Assembly (NCBI GenBank): GCA_025345505.1
Contig: JANVCC010000021.1
Coordinates: 27,720,919-27,784,918 of the forward strand
DNA: 64,000 nucleotides
Direction: 5' to 3'
Source of the DNA: Todiramphus chloris collaris
Taxonomy: Eukaryota > Chordata > Aves > Coraciiformes > Alcedinidae
Shown here: in pieces, positions 1 to 11,269 of the stretch
Layout of the letters: the number at the start of each line of letters is the position of its first letter
Position numbering within the stretch: the first letter of the stretch is position 1
The notes under the pieces: generated by a model
The model's input: the letters and a program-made list of their open reading frames with translations, nothing else
What the model was told of the DNA's origin: nothing
Database searches by the model: none
Program-made: the position numbers and the translations under genes

Positions 1-985
1 CAAGAAGGAAAAGCTGACAAATGGACAGTCAAGGACTCAAAACCAAGTGGGCACATGGACACCCTGTAACATGCAGCTAAACTGTATTGATTGCCTTGCT
101 AGTGGATGGAACAGGTTTTGTAGTTCAGCAAATGTTTATCCAAAATTCTGTGTCCTACCTTTTTTTCTACTGTTTGAACATCACTGAAAACATCCATACA
201 GCTAAGCTTTCCATGGCAGGTTTTTCGTTTTATTTTGAAATGGGTTGTTTAAAGTGGGGTAAAATGATACTGACTTGATTTGCCTGGTTAGCTGCAAATA
301 CTGCATGTGCTCAGAAAGAAGACTGACTATTCTCAGGTCAGGAGGGGAGAAAAGGAGAATACAAACCACTTGCAACAACCTGTAGAAGGAGAGAGCAAGA
401 GAGATTGGTGATGAGCCTGGCTGTCTTGTTACTTTATGCAGACTGCAAGTCCCTGCTTCCTTAATACAGCATCTTTCCTAGAAACACAGTTAATCCCACC
501 TGAACTTCCCCAAGCCAATATCTTGAGGCATTGATATGTCATAGGTCATTTTAGACATGGGGGTGAACATGTGGTATGGAGAATATAGGAGACAGTGTCC
601 TCCTGGACTGGTAGCTGAATGCTGGGCAGGATATTCAAAAGAATCACAAATAGTACTAAACATTCATGTCTAGGCAGCTGCACTGAGCCTAGTGGAGTCT
701 TCAGAGCTGTTTAGCTGACTAAATCTGTCTACTTTAGGATAATCTGAATAAATCTCTAGACTCCACTGACTGGCTTAACTAGATTTCCATAGAGTATGAG
801 GAGTTTAGACACCCTCCTTATTTGTGAAGACATACTTTACAGACAAATAAATCCAGGTCTCTCAATCTGGAATTAAATCTGGAGCAGAAGTCTTCCTTTT
901 TGCTGAGCTGAATTAGTTCTGCAATTGAGTCAGACCACCTGAAAAGAATGGAGAAAGAAAAGCAGAAAGAAAAAAAAAGGAATGG
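1..985. other. unique AT-rich sequence, no gene seen
   Basis: No recognisable exon, RNA gene or repeat. Short open frames on both strands have no family resemblance and are of the length expected by chance in AT-rich DNA. Confidence 0.6.
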
Positions 986-989
986 TGGA

Positions 990-1300
990 TTAGGAGACAA
1001 GGCTTGTGAGGAAAGACTGGAAGAAATTGTTCTGTCTAGAAAAGATCAAAAAGCACAATAATAGTCTTCAAGTAGTTTTTGTGCAGAGGACAGTTGCAAA
1101 TTTTTCCCTAGGTACACTGAGAATAAAGGGAGTAATTGCAGTCAATGGAAGTATAGTTCCAACCTTAAAAGAGGAGTTTCTAATCATAAAGATGGTGGAG
1201 TGCTGATGTACATAGCCTGAGGAGGCTGAAGAATTGCAATCTCCAGTGCTTTTATAGAATAGGTTAGACAAACATTTCCAGGAATCATTTTAGCGTAATT
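990..1300 (+). mobile_element. ancient CR1 LINE remnant (ORF2 3' region)
   Basis: Diverged plus-strand CR1 sequence. Blocks appear in the order expected for the ORF2 C-terminal region: a GAGGAAAGACTGGAAGAA segment, a 'GTCTAGAAAAGATCAAAAAG' segment, a TTCAAGTAG...CAGAGGACAGTTGC segment, a CACTGAGAATAAAG segment, a GATGGTGGAGTGCTG segment and a final TAGGTTAGACAAACAT segment. No long frame survives, and many substitutions and indels separate it from the younger CR1 copies in this window. The match is by pattern only, so family rank and exact ends are uncertain. Confidence 0.55.
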
Positions 1301-3867
1301 GAGTGTGCCCAGGGGCCACGAGCTAGGCCAAGTGAGCTTTCAGTCTCTTCAAGCCTTATTTTCTCCAGTTAATCTCTTCTAGTTTTTAATCTTAAACTGC
1401 TCAATGCTGAACAGGATACATCAATAAAATACCTGCTTTAATTTTAAATTATGTTTCTTTTATGGTGACGAAGCAGTACATATTCAAGGCTAGACAATAG
1501 GGATGAGGTACTGAAAGAAATAGCTTGGATAATGCCTCTACCAGAAGACTTCTTGTAGTAGTAGAAGAGGAAACAGAGCTATGAGTAGTAAGTAGCTGTA
1601 AGCAGTACATGCCTTATTTATTTCTTTAAAATTCCTTATTTTCTATTTTTTCATAGCAAGGAGAAACACACGTAACAGGGTGCAGTGTAAAACAAAATAG
1701 AGGAGCACACAACTGATCTTGCCTTAGATTCACTGCTCTCACAGTTACTGTTCTCCTTCCCAGGCATCCACAACACCAGCCTTTGTACTCTTGCTGTGGG
1801 GCATTATTGGTGAGAGTTCTGACGTCTGGATGTGAGGTAATTAACTGGAGCAGGGACCTAGTAATATCTCGTACTAACTCACGGGCAAAACTGAAGTAAA
1901 AAGGTTAGTCTTTGGCAGGCATCAAGTCACATTACTGCTGCCTGCAGCTGTCTAAGGAGAAAGGGAGGGACATTGTTTTATAGTTGTCACAGAGCCATTT
2001 GCTTTACTTCTAAAAGAGGGGTTCATATAAAATTTTAACTACAAAGCTTCCTGCTGTGCCTTCTTATGCCATAACTGTGAAGATATTTTGCATTTAGGTT
2101 GGGCTCTGGATTGTATTTTGCCCTTGGTGGAAATTAGCACAAAGAACAAATAGTCATAATCCCAGGTGCAATATCTTTGCTGAATGTATGCTGTGGTCTC
2201 CTCACAGCTCTACCGAGACTCAAGGTGGAAATATTAAACTGAAGTAACTTTCTACAGCAGTTATTCTACTTCTTCTGGAAAAGATGTTGAGTAACAAGGT
2301 AGACAAGACAACACGGGCTCTCTGCTAACCTCCCTCTTCAGGTCACCAATTCCCTTTCAAACCTCCTATGGTTTTAGTTACTTAAAATAAAAAATAAATT
2401 AAGTATCCTTTTGACTGTGGTACGGTTATGTCTAGGTGGTTTGTGTTCTCATTACAGCTCACGTGGACAGAATTCTTTGCTTCATTTAACACAGGCTTCT
2501 TTTAAAATCTGGGAAGAGAAAGTAGAAAATTTGCAGCTCAGGATGTAAACTGTCACTATGCTATGGGAAGGAGGAGTGTGTAGAGATGAGAGAAGAGACA
2601 TTGACATTAGCTGAGGGAAAATGGGAGAGGACAGCAGAGGAGAAAGTTATTAAGATCACAAATGGTAAGTGACTGGAAAGTAAGTGAGAGAACATTGCTG
2701 GGAGAAAATAGGCAATTACTTATCAATCTCCAGGTGAGGGCTTACACTTAAAATTTCTAGGGATGATCTCATGTGCAGACAGTAAGAGGTTATCAAACTT
2801 CATGAATCCCAGAGAGAGCTGTGTCACGAAGTGATGGGGACCTTTTCAGCTCATGGGTCGAAGGAGAAACAGGCAGGTAGATGCATCTTTGACATAGGCA
2901 TGAATGCTCACACTGCCTCAGGCTTGTACAACCAGGATTATAAAAGGCAAAAGCATTTTAACTGTTAGTACAGAGTGACTGTAAAAGACTGTAAGAGAGC
3001 CACTGGTTACTACCTGCCCTTCCTGTCTTTTATGCTCCTAGAAAGTATCACTGTGAGTGTATATCTAAACTTTTTCAGAAGTAAGCATGGTTGGGCTCCC
3101 TGGATGCTCCAACAACCAGCCTCGGGCCTGGGGAGCTGTGTCACATGGAGCAAGAATATAGCACTGGATCTCTAAACCTTCTAGAGTCACAAGCTACTTG
3201 AGTTCAAGTTTCCAAGACAAACTATGTTGTTTTCCTGGCAGCTGGATCCTTGAGTCAAACTGAACTGTTAGCACTGCTGACTGCAGCAGGATCAGGCAGT
3301 CAACAGGGGTGAATGGATTTTTGCTAGTGAATGTAAAGTAAGGAGCCTACAGTGGTTTCTGTTCATTTCAAAGTTAGCGTGCATTGTCTTTGCTTGTGTT
3401 AGTATTCTCCCATCTACTTGTTCACAAACTTTGATCATTTAAAGAGTAACTATTCATGTTTCTGAATTCCTTACTTGAAAATCCAGATGATATTGTAGCT
3501 AAGCAGAAGAGTTACAGTAATATTGATTGATGTATAGGAACAGCTATCTAGAAAAAAAGAAGAAATTTTTAAATTCTTCGCATTTTAAATTCTTAACATC
3601 TTGGCAGCTGTCATTTCTTCATGAGAAAAACTTTCTTTTACACAAGGAAAAATAAAATTACAGTTAGCATCACTAATGCAACCTTTCCAGATGTCATTTC
3701 ATCCAAATGCTTTGGAGGAAGGAGTGATACCTTCTGAGAATATGTAATGGCATAGAGATCATTCCTGGCCATCTTGGTCAGGATAGTCCCCAGTAGTCAG
3801 AAATGACAGCAAGTTCAGAGATGAGCGATAAGACGTGACACAGCTGATGAATTAAATAGCTTCACTA
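1301..3867. other. unique sequence, nothing recognised
   Basis: AT-rich non-coding DNA. No exon, tRNA-like fold or known repeat was recognised. Minor purine-rich stretches (about 2575-2700) are not structured. Confidence 0.5.
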
Positions 3868-4056
3868 GTACAGTCATTTCTTCACTGAGAGGGTGTTCAG
3901 TCACTAGGACAGGCTCCCCAGGAAAGTGATCACAGCACCAAACCAGTCCTAATCATATGATTTAGTTTTAGGTAGTCCTGCAAGTAGCAGAGAATTGGAT
4001 TTCATGATCCTTAGGGATCCCTTCCAACTTGAGATATTTAACGGTTCTGTGATTCA
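3868..4056 (+). mobile_element. CR1 LINE, 3' end fragment
   Basis: Holds the last part of CR1: TTTCTTCACTGAGAGGGTG, then GTCACTAGGACAGGCTCCCC (the CACTGGAACAGGCTGCCC block of other copies), then GGATTTCATGATCCTTAGGG and CCCTTCCAACTTGAGATATT, closing with TTCTGTGATTC. The tail shows plus orientation. It is severely 5' truncated, as is usual for CR1 insertions, and it carries many substitutions. Confidence 0.8.
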
Positions 4057-5074
4057 CTAGGTACGTTCCCAGAGGTCCACATATCCACATAACAGCTCAG
4101 ACCACTGCAGAGCTTTGGGTATTATTAAGTAATGGGCTGGTTACAGGCATTTAAATTTTCCAGTTCAGTGACAGGCCTTCCCCAGGAAACATCTGTAACT
4201 GTGAATATCAAGCAGTATGTGGGAAATTGTTCCTTTATGAGGCTATCACAAGAACTGGCTGTGTTTTGCAGAGAAGCTCATATAGTACTGTTCTTATTAG
4301 CTAGTTCTGGATATTATATTACACAAACGGCAACATTATGTGAGGCAGGCGCTGGCAGGAGTCTGTAGCAGGCTCCCTGCCCGTGTAAACACTCCACAAC
4401 AGAGAGCCCTGCTGTATCTGCTATTTGTATTTCACTGACCAGCACCATGCAGCACTACTCCCTTGGTATGTAACTTGCTCTGACCAGCTCCTTCTGGAGA
4501 GTCCTCAACAATTTTCCATCTCAAGCTGTTACACTTCCAACTTAGGCAGTAGTTGCAAGTGATTATCTGTAGCATTGGTTTGGAGTGGAGGTTACTGCAC
4601 TGGGAAGCACCTGCATCCATGGCAATAGTACCACTGTACTCCTTGGGCTCCTATCCTGGCTCACTGTAGTGCTGGCCAATCTGGAGCCAGTCTCTGTGGA
4701 TTTGTACTATGTTGCTGACTGCTCTCAACGGTGATAGAAGCATCTGTAAAATATGCCTGTTTTGTCCTCAGTCTCTCCTTGATGGTCTCTCCCGACCAAC
4801 CATAGTCCCCATTGATGGTTTTTGATGGCCTACAGTCAGTCTGCTGTCCTTACTTGGACAGGTTTTGAAACTGATGTGAAAAGATGTCCTTCCCTTCCAC
4901 AAAGTAACAAACAAAGCTGACCTTCTTTTGGCCTGCAAAGGAAAGAGAGGGTGGGATTTCCATCTAGTCACCTACTCAACTGGGACCTGGAGCTGCCACA
5001 CAAGAGCTTTCCTCTAAGAAGAGCAGCTAACTCACGGTAGTGCCCCCTTCATAGATCACTGCTATGTCAAGACT

Positions 5075-5120
5075 GTCAAAATGCAAGAGAAGGTCAAAAT
5101 GCAAGCGAAGGTCAAAATAC
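5075..5120 (+). repeat. 18-bp tandem repeat, about 2.6 units
   Basis: The unit GTCAAAATGCAAGAGAAG at 5075-5092 is followed by GTCAAAATGCAAGCGAAG (one change) and a partial third unit GTCAAAATAC. Confidence 0.85.
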
Positions 5121-7069
5121 AAAAACTCCTCCTTATTGCTGGTATGAACTCATCTGTTCCTGCAGCCACCAGAAATGATTCATCTCACCTTATTTAAGCC
5201 ATCTAAGATTTCATTATCTTGGTGTAAACTAGATATGTAGGCTCCTTCTATAGTTAGTGGCCAGCGATGGGCACCTCACAGTGATGACTCATCCCACCCA
5301 GGTGAGATGCAGGTGGATGTTTTAAACAGATATAGTGACTCATCCTCTGGAAATACCTATTACTCCTCATTAACCATAAACAGAGCCTAGGTAATTAGAT
5401 GCAGAATCCCCATTTAGTGGGGAAACATAAGTTGTATGACTTCATCTTTGCCAAACGTTATGACTGGGTTAGTTACAACTATGACCATCTTGTAGCATCC
5501 AAAAGCTGTGAAATGGGCTAGTGCCCAGGGGAGGAAAGATGGCGATTGGTGCCCAGTTAGTCACCCTACCTTATTATGCATGTATGTGCCACACAGGCTG
5601 ATAAAAATGTATGTGCGTTTGATTCCTCAGAATCTCACTAAAATTATCTTCATAAATGCAGGTGGTTGTGTTTGGAAATTTCCAGTGCTACCTAAGCTTC
5701 AGACGAGTCTTCCCACTGTCTCAACACTGCTAATGGTGCTGGAGTCTCACATTCACTTTTAGGCACCTAAATTAAAGAAAGACAAATCTCAATTTGAGAT
5801 AATCCTAGAACAGACCAAGAAAAAGTATGAGAGCTAAGACATGGCCAATGGGAAAATTGAAAGCTGTGGACGATATGCATGCAGGTCTGCATCTGTGTCA
5901 GTATGCAAAGATGCTGTATCAGTAACAAGATTAAGAGTTTTCAGAAAACTTCCAGTCAAGTCAAGGCTTTTTTTTTTGGATTGAGTAATTTAGAAAGATT
6001 AATAATCGCCTGTAGGTCTCATTGAGCTCTTGCTGAGTGTCTATTCACACATTTATTTACGAGTCATAATAAACATAATAGACAAGGTAACTAACCAAGT
6101 GATTATGTGGGAATGTGACTATGGTTTACATGTTATTTAAACACATATATAATATACTATTAAATTTGCATTTTTCCCTCTGTTCTTGTGCTATTTCCCT
6201 CTCACATTCCTGATTCTTGCCTCAAACAGCAGTACTAGGCAAGGCTATTTTGAGTCTAATTTTGCAAATACAATTAATTTAGGGATAGCCAGAAAAGCTT
6301 AATCTAACAAGCAGTATACATGTTTCACACTGTAGTGTGCTGCAATTTATTTAATTTAATTAATTTCAAAGCGAGAGATGATTGTTGTTTAAGTAAGCAA
6401 AAGATGTAAAAATCATGTAAGGAGAGGATTATCAAATACACTTTGATTTATATACAAAATGAACCTGTGTAAATGAGTTTGCTGGCCAGTACTCCATTTA
6501 CTTGAGAATTTATTTCTGAAGAATATAAAATTGGAAGTATTACATCTGCCTCGCTGTAATGAATGCCATATAAGTGATTTTTCTAAGAGTTTGCTTAACT
6601 TTTCATGAACTTACAAACAGTTAAAAACAGAAACTAACCTGGTAGGAGAAAATAGATCATGGGCTTTGTGAAATAACTTTGATCTCAGTTAACAAAAGTG
6701 ACTAGCTCCATGAAATTGTGTAGTTCTAGATGTTATCAGTTGCTCTGGTTATTGTTGTCATAGCTGCAATGGGCTGAGGGCATCAGCAAGAGAAGTTTTC
6801 TAGGGAGAGATAATATTTGGGTTATCTTTTTCTAGTTTGTTACCTTGAAATGTCGCAGTTTATGGACCCCTGTGTTACAAGCCCCTGCTATGTTCACAGA
6901 ATATATTCACTGAGACACAAGCAGTCAATGATTAAAGACTCAAAACCAGATTCTTAAAATTTCTAGGATTTGCAAACACAAATCACTGAGCTGATGGAAA
7001 AAAAAGAAGAAGGAGGAGGTGGAGGAGACAGAGAAATTAACAGTTGTATATGCTGGTGTTTACAGAAGT

Positions 7070-7095
7070 CAAGATGGGTGTATGGACCCATCTTG
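7070..7095. repeat. perfect 10-bp inverted repeat, 6-nt loop
   Basis: CAAGATGGGT (7070-7079) and ACCCATCTTG (7086-7095) are exact reverse complements around a 6-base spacer, so either strand could fold into a stable hairpin. It lies in unique DNA just upstream of an LTR insertion. Confidence 0.8.
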
Positions 7096-7364
7096 TCAAT
7101 GTCCTGGGTCAGATGAATATTTAATATTTCAGTTATTAATACAAAAGGCGAGAGCTTCAGTGGAGGAAGATGCACTCTCCTGAAAATTGCTTCCTGCTTG
7201 TTCCCTACGTGGCAGGTCTCAGGTCCCACTTCATTTCCACACCCTGATTATTCATACACCATAAACATTATTTCACAATACTCAGGTGTAGTTCTTGGGA
7301 TGTTTCACTACAGTCCTGTCTTGAAAAGCACAAACCAAACTCTACCACATTTGGCTTTTTCTAT

Positions 7365-7843
7365 CCAATTGTAGTGGGTCTGGCTGAGCTGCTTTTCCCC
7401 ATCCAGCCCTCATGCTGCAGCACTGGGAGCTGGAGGGTGTTGATAACACACCCGTGTTATGACTGCCAGTGCTCACACGGCACCAGAGGCTGGGGGGCAG
7501 GATGGGGGAGAAGATACAGCCGATCTGAGCTGACCAGTGGGATATTCCATACCATATGATGTCAGCTCAACTATAAAGGGAGAGGGCAGGAGGAGGATGG
7601 GGGGGCATTCTGCTTTGTCCTCCAAGCGGCTGCTACGTGTTCCTGGAGCCCTGCTTCCTGGACTCGGCCCAACATCGCCTGTGGATGGGAAGTAGAGAAT
7701 AACATCTTTATCTATCATAACCCTTCGTTCTTTTTTTTCATCTTATTCTCTCCCTGTGTGCCATGGTGATGGAGGTTGGGGGGAGTGATAGAAGGGCTTG
7801 GTGGACACCTGGTGCCCAGCCAGGATAAACCCACCACACCAAT
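7365..7843 (+). mobile_element. solo LTR of an avian endogenous retrovirus (7370-7838) with 5-bp target duplication
   Basis: The element starts TGTAGTGGGT at 7370 and ends ACCCACCACA at 7838, giving the TG...CA ends and short inverted termini of a retroviral LTR. CCAAT flanks it on both sides (7365-7369 and 7839-7843), a perfect 5-bp target duplication. This length fits ERVL-type integration in birds better than the 6 bp usual for alpharetrovirus-like or class II elements. Sense orientation is plus: a GATGTCAGCTCAACTATAAA promoter block is near 7559-7578, and the end carries the GCTTGGTGGACACCTGG block shared with the LTR ending at 19638. No internal retroviral genes adjoin, so it is a solo LTR left by recombination between two LTRs. 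Confidence 0.85.
7571..7578 (+). promoter_or_regulatory. TATA box of the solo LTR
   Basis: CTATAAAG lies about 200 bases into the LTR, downstream of a CATATGATGTCAGC stretch, where a U3 promoter is expected. It may be transcriptionally dead; the sequence alone does not show activity. Confidence 0.5.
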
Positions 7844-10800
7844 ATAACCTTCCATCACTATCCTCATTGGCTCTGCAACCTCCAGGACACCAGTGGTTTC
7901 TTCAATAACTTGCTATAAAACTGTCTAGTGGGTTGTGACAGCACTCTGGCATTAGGTCAGTTGCTTTGAACTGAAAAACTGAACAAAATAGTAATAACAA
8001 TAGGTTCAGTGCTATGCAGTGTAGTTGTGCTCAGTCTGCCCCAGAGGGGAATAGTTTGTAAATGCAGTCATTCATTACTGCTAGACCAGAAAGCCTCAGA
8101 GCAGAAGCATTCAGTGTTACAGGTGCAGTTTAAGATCATAGGAAAATGACATAATGAACAGACATAACAATACTATCACCCCTGACTGACTTTGCATAGC
8201 ATCAGGTCCTGTGTTTGGCCTCTGAGATTTTCTCCAGGCCATACCTGATATATCTAGTTTTGGAAACCTGCTCAGGCTTAAGAATGTCCAAATGCTTGGT
8301 GTTGTCCAAGGACATCAAAAGTCAGATGAATTTAAACCATCAAAAGGTAGTTTATTCATTGTGATTCTATGAAAAAACAAACATCAAACAATATCAAATT
8401 GGTCATCTGTTGATATAGTCACAAAATATGTAATTAATAAATATCTGTAATATCTGTAATCTTCACTCCCCAGACCTCCTCTACCACTGCCTCCTTTCTC
8501 TCCTCAGCCAACCCAGCAGAGAAGAAAGCTTGGAGATGGGCTGTGGTTCCCTTTCCTACCCTTTGAGTCAGTGGCACTCCACCTTGCCACAGCCAAGAGG
8601 AGCAGGTCATGCCTGCAGGTCCTGCAAGAAGAGTAGTGGAAAAATGTGGTGCATTTTGAACTTTCATTATGGGAGAGTCTTTCATGGCTGAGATGCCCTC
8701 CCAGGGTTAAACGTTTGGGAACTCTTATCAAGAATGAAGATGAGACCTTTTTCAAGAGAGGCTGACACGTTCACATGGTGATGTGCTACTCTCAGTTCTA
8801 GGTACATTTTGATCAGCTTTGGATCACAGAGATAGATGGAAGGTTGTGGGCATTAATCCACCCACCCTGTAAGAAAATGCAGAAATGATGCCATTTGGAC
8901 TGAATTTACCATAATTAAAATATCTTGTCTTGACCTAAGGTAAGAGACAACCCACTGTAGCCCTTGGCAAAGAGCTTGGTTAATCAGATAGACCCTCAAT
9001 GAATCATATTCACCTGATTTTGAATACGAATTTATCTGGATTCAAATTCTAAATGTTGGATTTTATTATCCATTTACCTGGATTGACAAAAAAATCCTTC
9101 TATGAAAGTATTATTCATCATGTTGATTCTTACATAGATAAGTTTCAGCTTTATCTTCAGAAAGTTAGAGTACCCAGAGCTTTTCACAGAAAAGAAACAC
9201 CTGTTGATTTTTTTTCTAGCTCTTCTTTGAACACAAACCAATTCAATGCCCTCCTGTACTTTCTGGAATATTTTCTGGAAAATACAGGAGGGTGTTGAAT
9301 ATTGAATACTTTATTTTCCAGAACAAAATCCATTATTCTCAGCATGGTTTCACCAATAAGAGACACAGAGGTAGGATAACAAATGTGTTAATGACTTGAG
9401 CTGTTTTCTTTTAAGCTTCCACAGACTTTGCTAATCCCTTCTCTAACAAACATGATCCTATAATTCCCAGATCCCAGAAAAACACCCTAACCATCTTTGA
9501 TGTAATAGAGTTTCTTCCAACATCAGTGGTAGGGAACTTAGGGAGTATAGGTTATAATTACCATGTATTTTTATCACTCTGCCTGCACAGTTTAACTAGT
9601 ATCAGGGACAGTCATAAAACCCTTGCCTTATGATCTATGCCTACAAAGCATTTTATGTTGTTAACTGAAGTATGGGTGGGAGTCCAAATCTCTTCTCTTC
9701 CAGGTGTGGTGCCCTGAGTGCTACACTTGCAGGTCACTTTTGTTCCGTGTCTCTGCTAAATGGCAATAGCTCTCAGTAACCAGAAGCTGGATGAACTTTG
9801 CTGTATGCTCCTACTGTAAAAATCATTTTGATGTCTGTTCAAGAGAAAGAGTGTTTGCACTGGACTTTTTTTGTGCGTGTGTAAATACTGAAGTGAGTGA
9901 AATAGAAATAAAAAAGATGTGTCTGAGAAATTGCACCAAGAGTAAAAAACAAAAGTAACCCAACGTGGTTAGCTTTGGTAGCTGCAAACACTTGAAAATA
10001 TCTGTATCACACATAGCAATTGAATTTTGTTTATCATTTATTGAAGCAAAAGAATACTACTTAGAATGTCAAGCAAAGAAATATTGATTGACTCTTCAGG
10101 AAATTTCAGAAGCAATTATACTTCACCATTTCTGTATGATTAGGGATTAGAAGAAAATTATCTCCTTCTTTTAGAGGAAGGTGTAAATGTGAAGTAATAT
10201 AATTTCTTTAAAGTCACATGCAAATCCTCATGCAGATCTGGATTGATAGATACTGGAATTCTCCCAAATGCGGGAGGAAAAAGCAGCCTCTCACCGAGTG
10301 ACAATTTCTTACTACATAGCCTAATCCTTGCCTGCTGTTTTCAGCAAACTCCTCAGGTTCACTAGCAGGGATTTCAGCTGGGTTTGACCTTTGCATCTGC
10401 TTTCCTTCTGCTTTCTGTGATCTGCCTGCGAGGTGCGTCTCCTAGCACAGCAGGTACACAATACAAGGCAAAACACTGCAGAAACACAGTTCTTCATTTT
10501 CTACATGCAGAGCACTGACATTACTACTTTTTCCATTTCCCAGATGCTGTATGGTTTTAGATTTATCTAGAAATGGATTGTAGATCACTTTGAATAGCCC
10601 TTTTCTAAAACAAAGATTTTGCTTCACCTTGTCTTTATCAGAGCTATAGCCCCAGATGGACCAATAAGCATTCAGAGCAATAACTCCGAAGCACAGACCT
10701 CAAGAAATCTGTTTTAATAATAACCTTTCTGACACCAGAAACTGTAGGAAAGTCTACGTAACATCCAAAGACAGTTTATAAACCCAGTCTATTTTTCTAC

Positions 10801-11035
10801 ATCTGTGCCAGAGGTTTTGATCATGTTTAATTATGAAGGTCAATTCATATCTGACTTTGCTATAGTGATAATGCAGACATCCAAAATTCCTGATAAAAAA
10901 AAAGCCTTTGCATGAAGGCATTTTAAAAAGCCCCAAACATTACTAGAGATAGTCTTTACACCTGATAAGATGAATCTCAGCTATGTTCAAAGTCCAGAGG
11001 AAAACATTAATATCTTAACAAATGATGACTAATGG
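7844..11035. other. unique sequence with one long inverted repeat
   Basis: No exon or RNA gene recognised. The notable structure is the 9241-9300 hairpin. The frames around 9053-9298 and 8434-8755 resemble no family I know. Confidence 0.5.
9241..9300. repeat. 18-bp inverted repeat, 24-nt loop
   Basis: The left arm 9241-9258 (ATTCAATGCCCTCCTGTA) pairs with the right arm 9283-9300 (TACAGGAGGGTGTTGAAT) at 16 of 18 positions. The 24-base spacer is itself built of two TTTCTGGAA-like direct repeats. The RNA of either strand could form a long stem-loop. It does not match the terminal repeats of an element I recognise. Confidence 0.8.
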
Positions 11036-11039
11036 CAGC

Positions 11040-11269
11040 AAGGTGAAACACAGGAAGTTCCACCACAACATGAGGAAAAACTTCTTCACTATGAGAGCAA
11101 CAGAGCTTGGAACAAGCTGCACAGAGAGGTTGTGGAGTCTCCATCTCTAGAGACTTTTAAGACCCACCTGGATCTGTTCCTGTGTGGCCTGCCCTACGTG
11201 TTCCTGTGCTGGCAGGGGGTTTCTACTCAGTGATCTACAGAGGTCCCTATCATTCTGTGATTCTATGAA
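11040..11269 (+). mobile_element. CR1 LINE, 3' end fragment
   Basis: A plus-strand CR1 3' terminus. It has AAGTTCCACCACAACATGAG, AAAAACTTCTTCACTATGAG, GAGAGGTTGTGGAGTCTCC and a GATCTACAGAGGTCCC block, then ATTCTGTGATTCTATGA as the 3' tail. The segment between GGTCCC and ATTCTGTG is shorter than in other copies, suggesting a small deletion. It is 5' truncated with no long frame left. Confidence 0.9.

Larger units (their letters stand above)
4057..7364. other. unique sequence with small repeats
   Basis: No gene recognised. It holds an 18-bp tandem repeat (5075-5120), a perfect 10-bp hairpin (7070-7095) and a purine-rich GGA tract (about 7000-7030). The stretch near 6120-6640 is AT-rich with TTAATTAA-like words and little sign of mobile DNA. 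Confidence 0.5.

Noticed and set aside
8355..8375. TGTGATTCTATGA resembling a CR1 3' tail
   Set aside because: No CR1 sequence precedes it.
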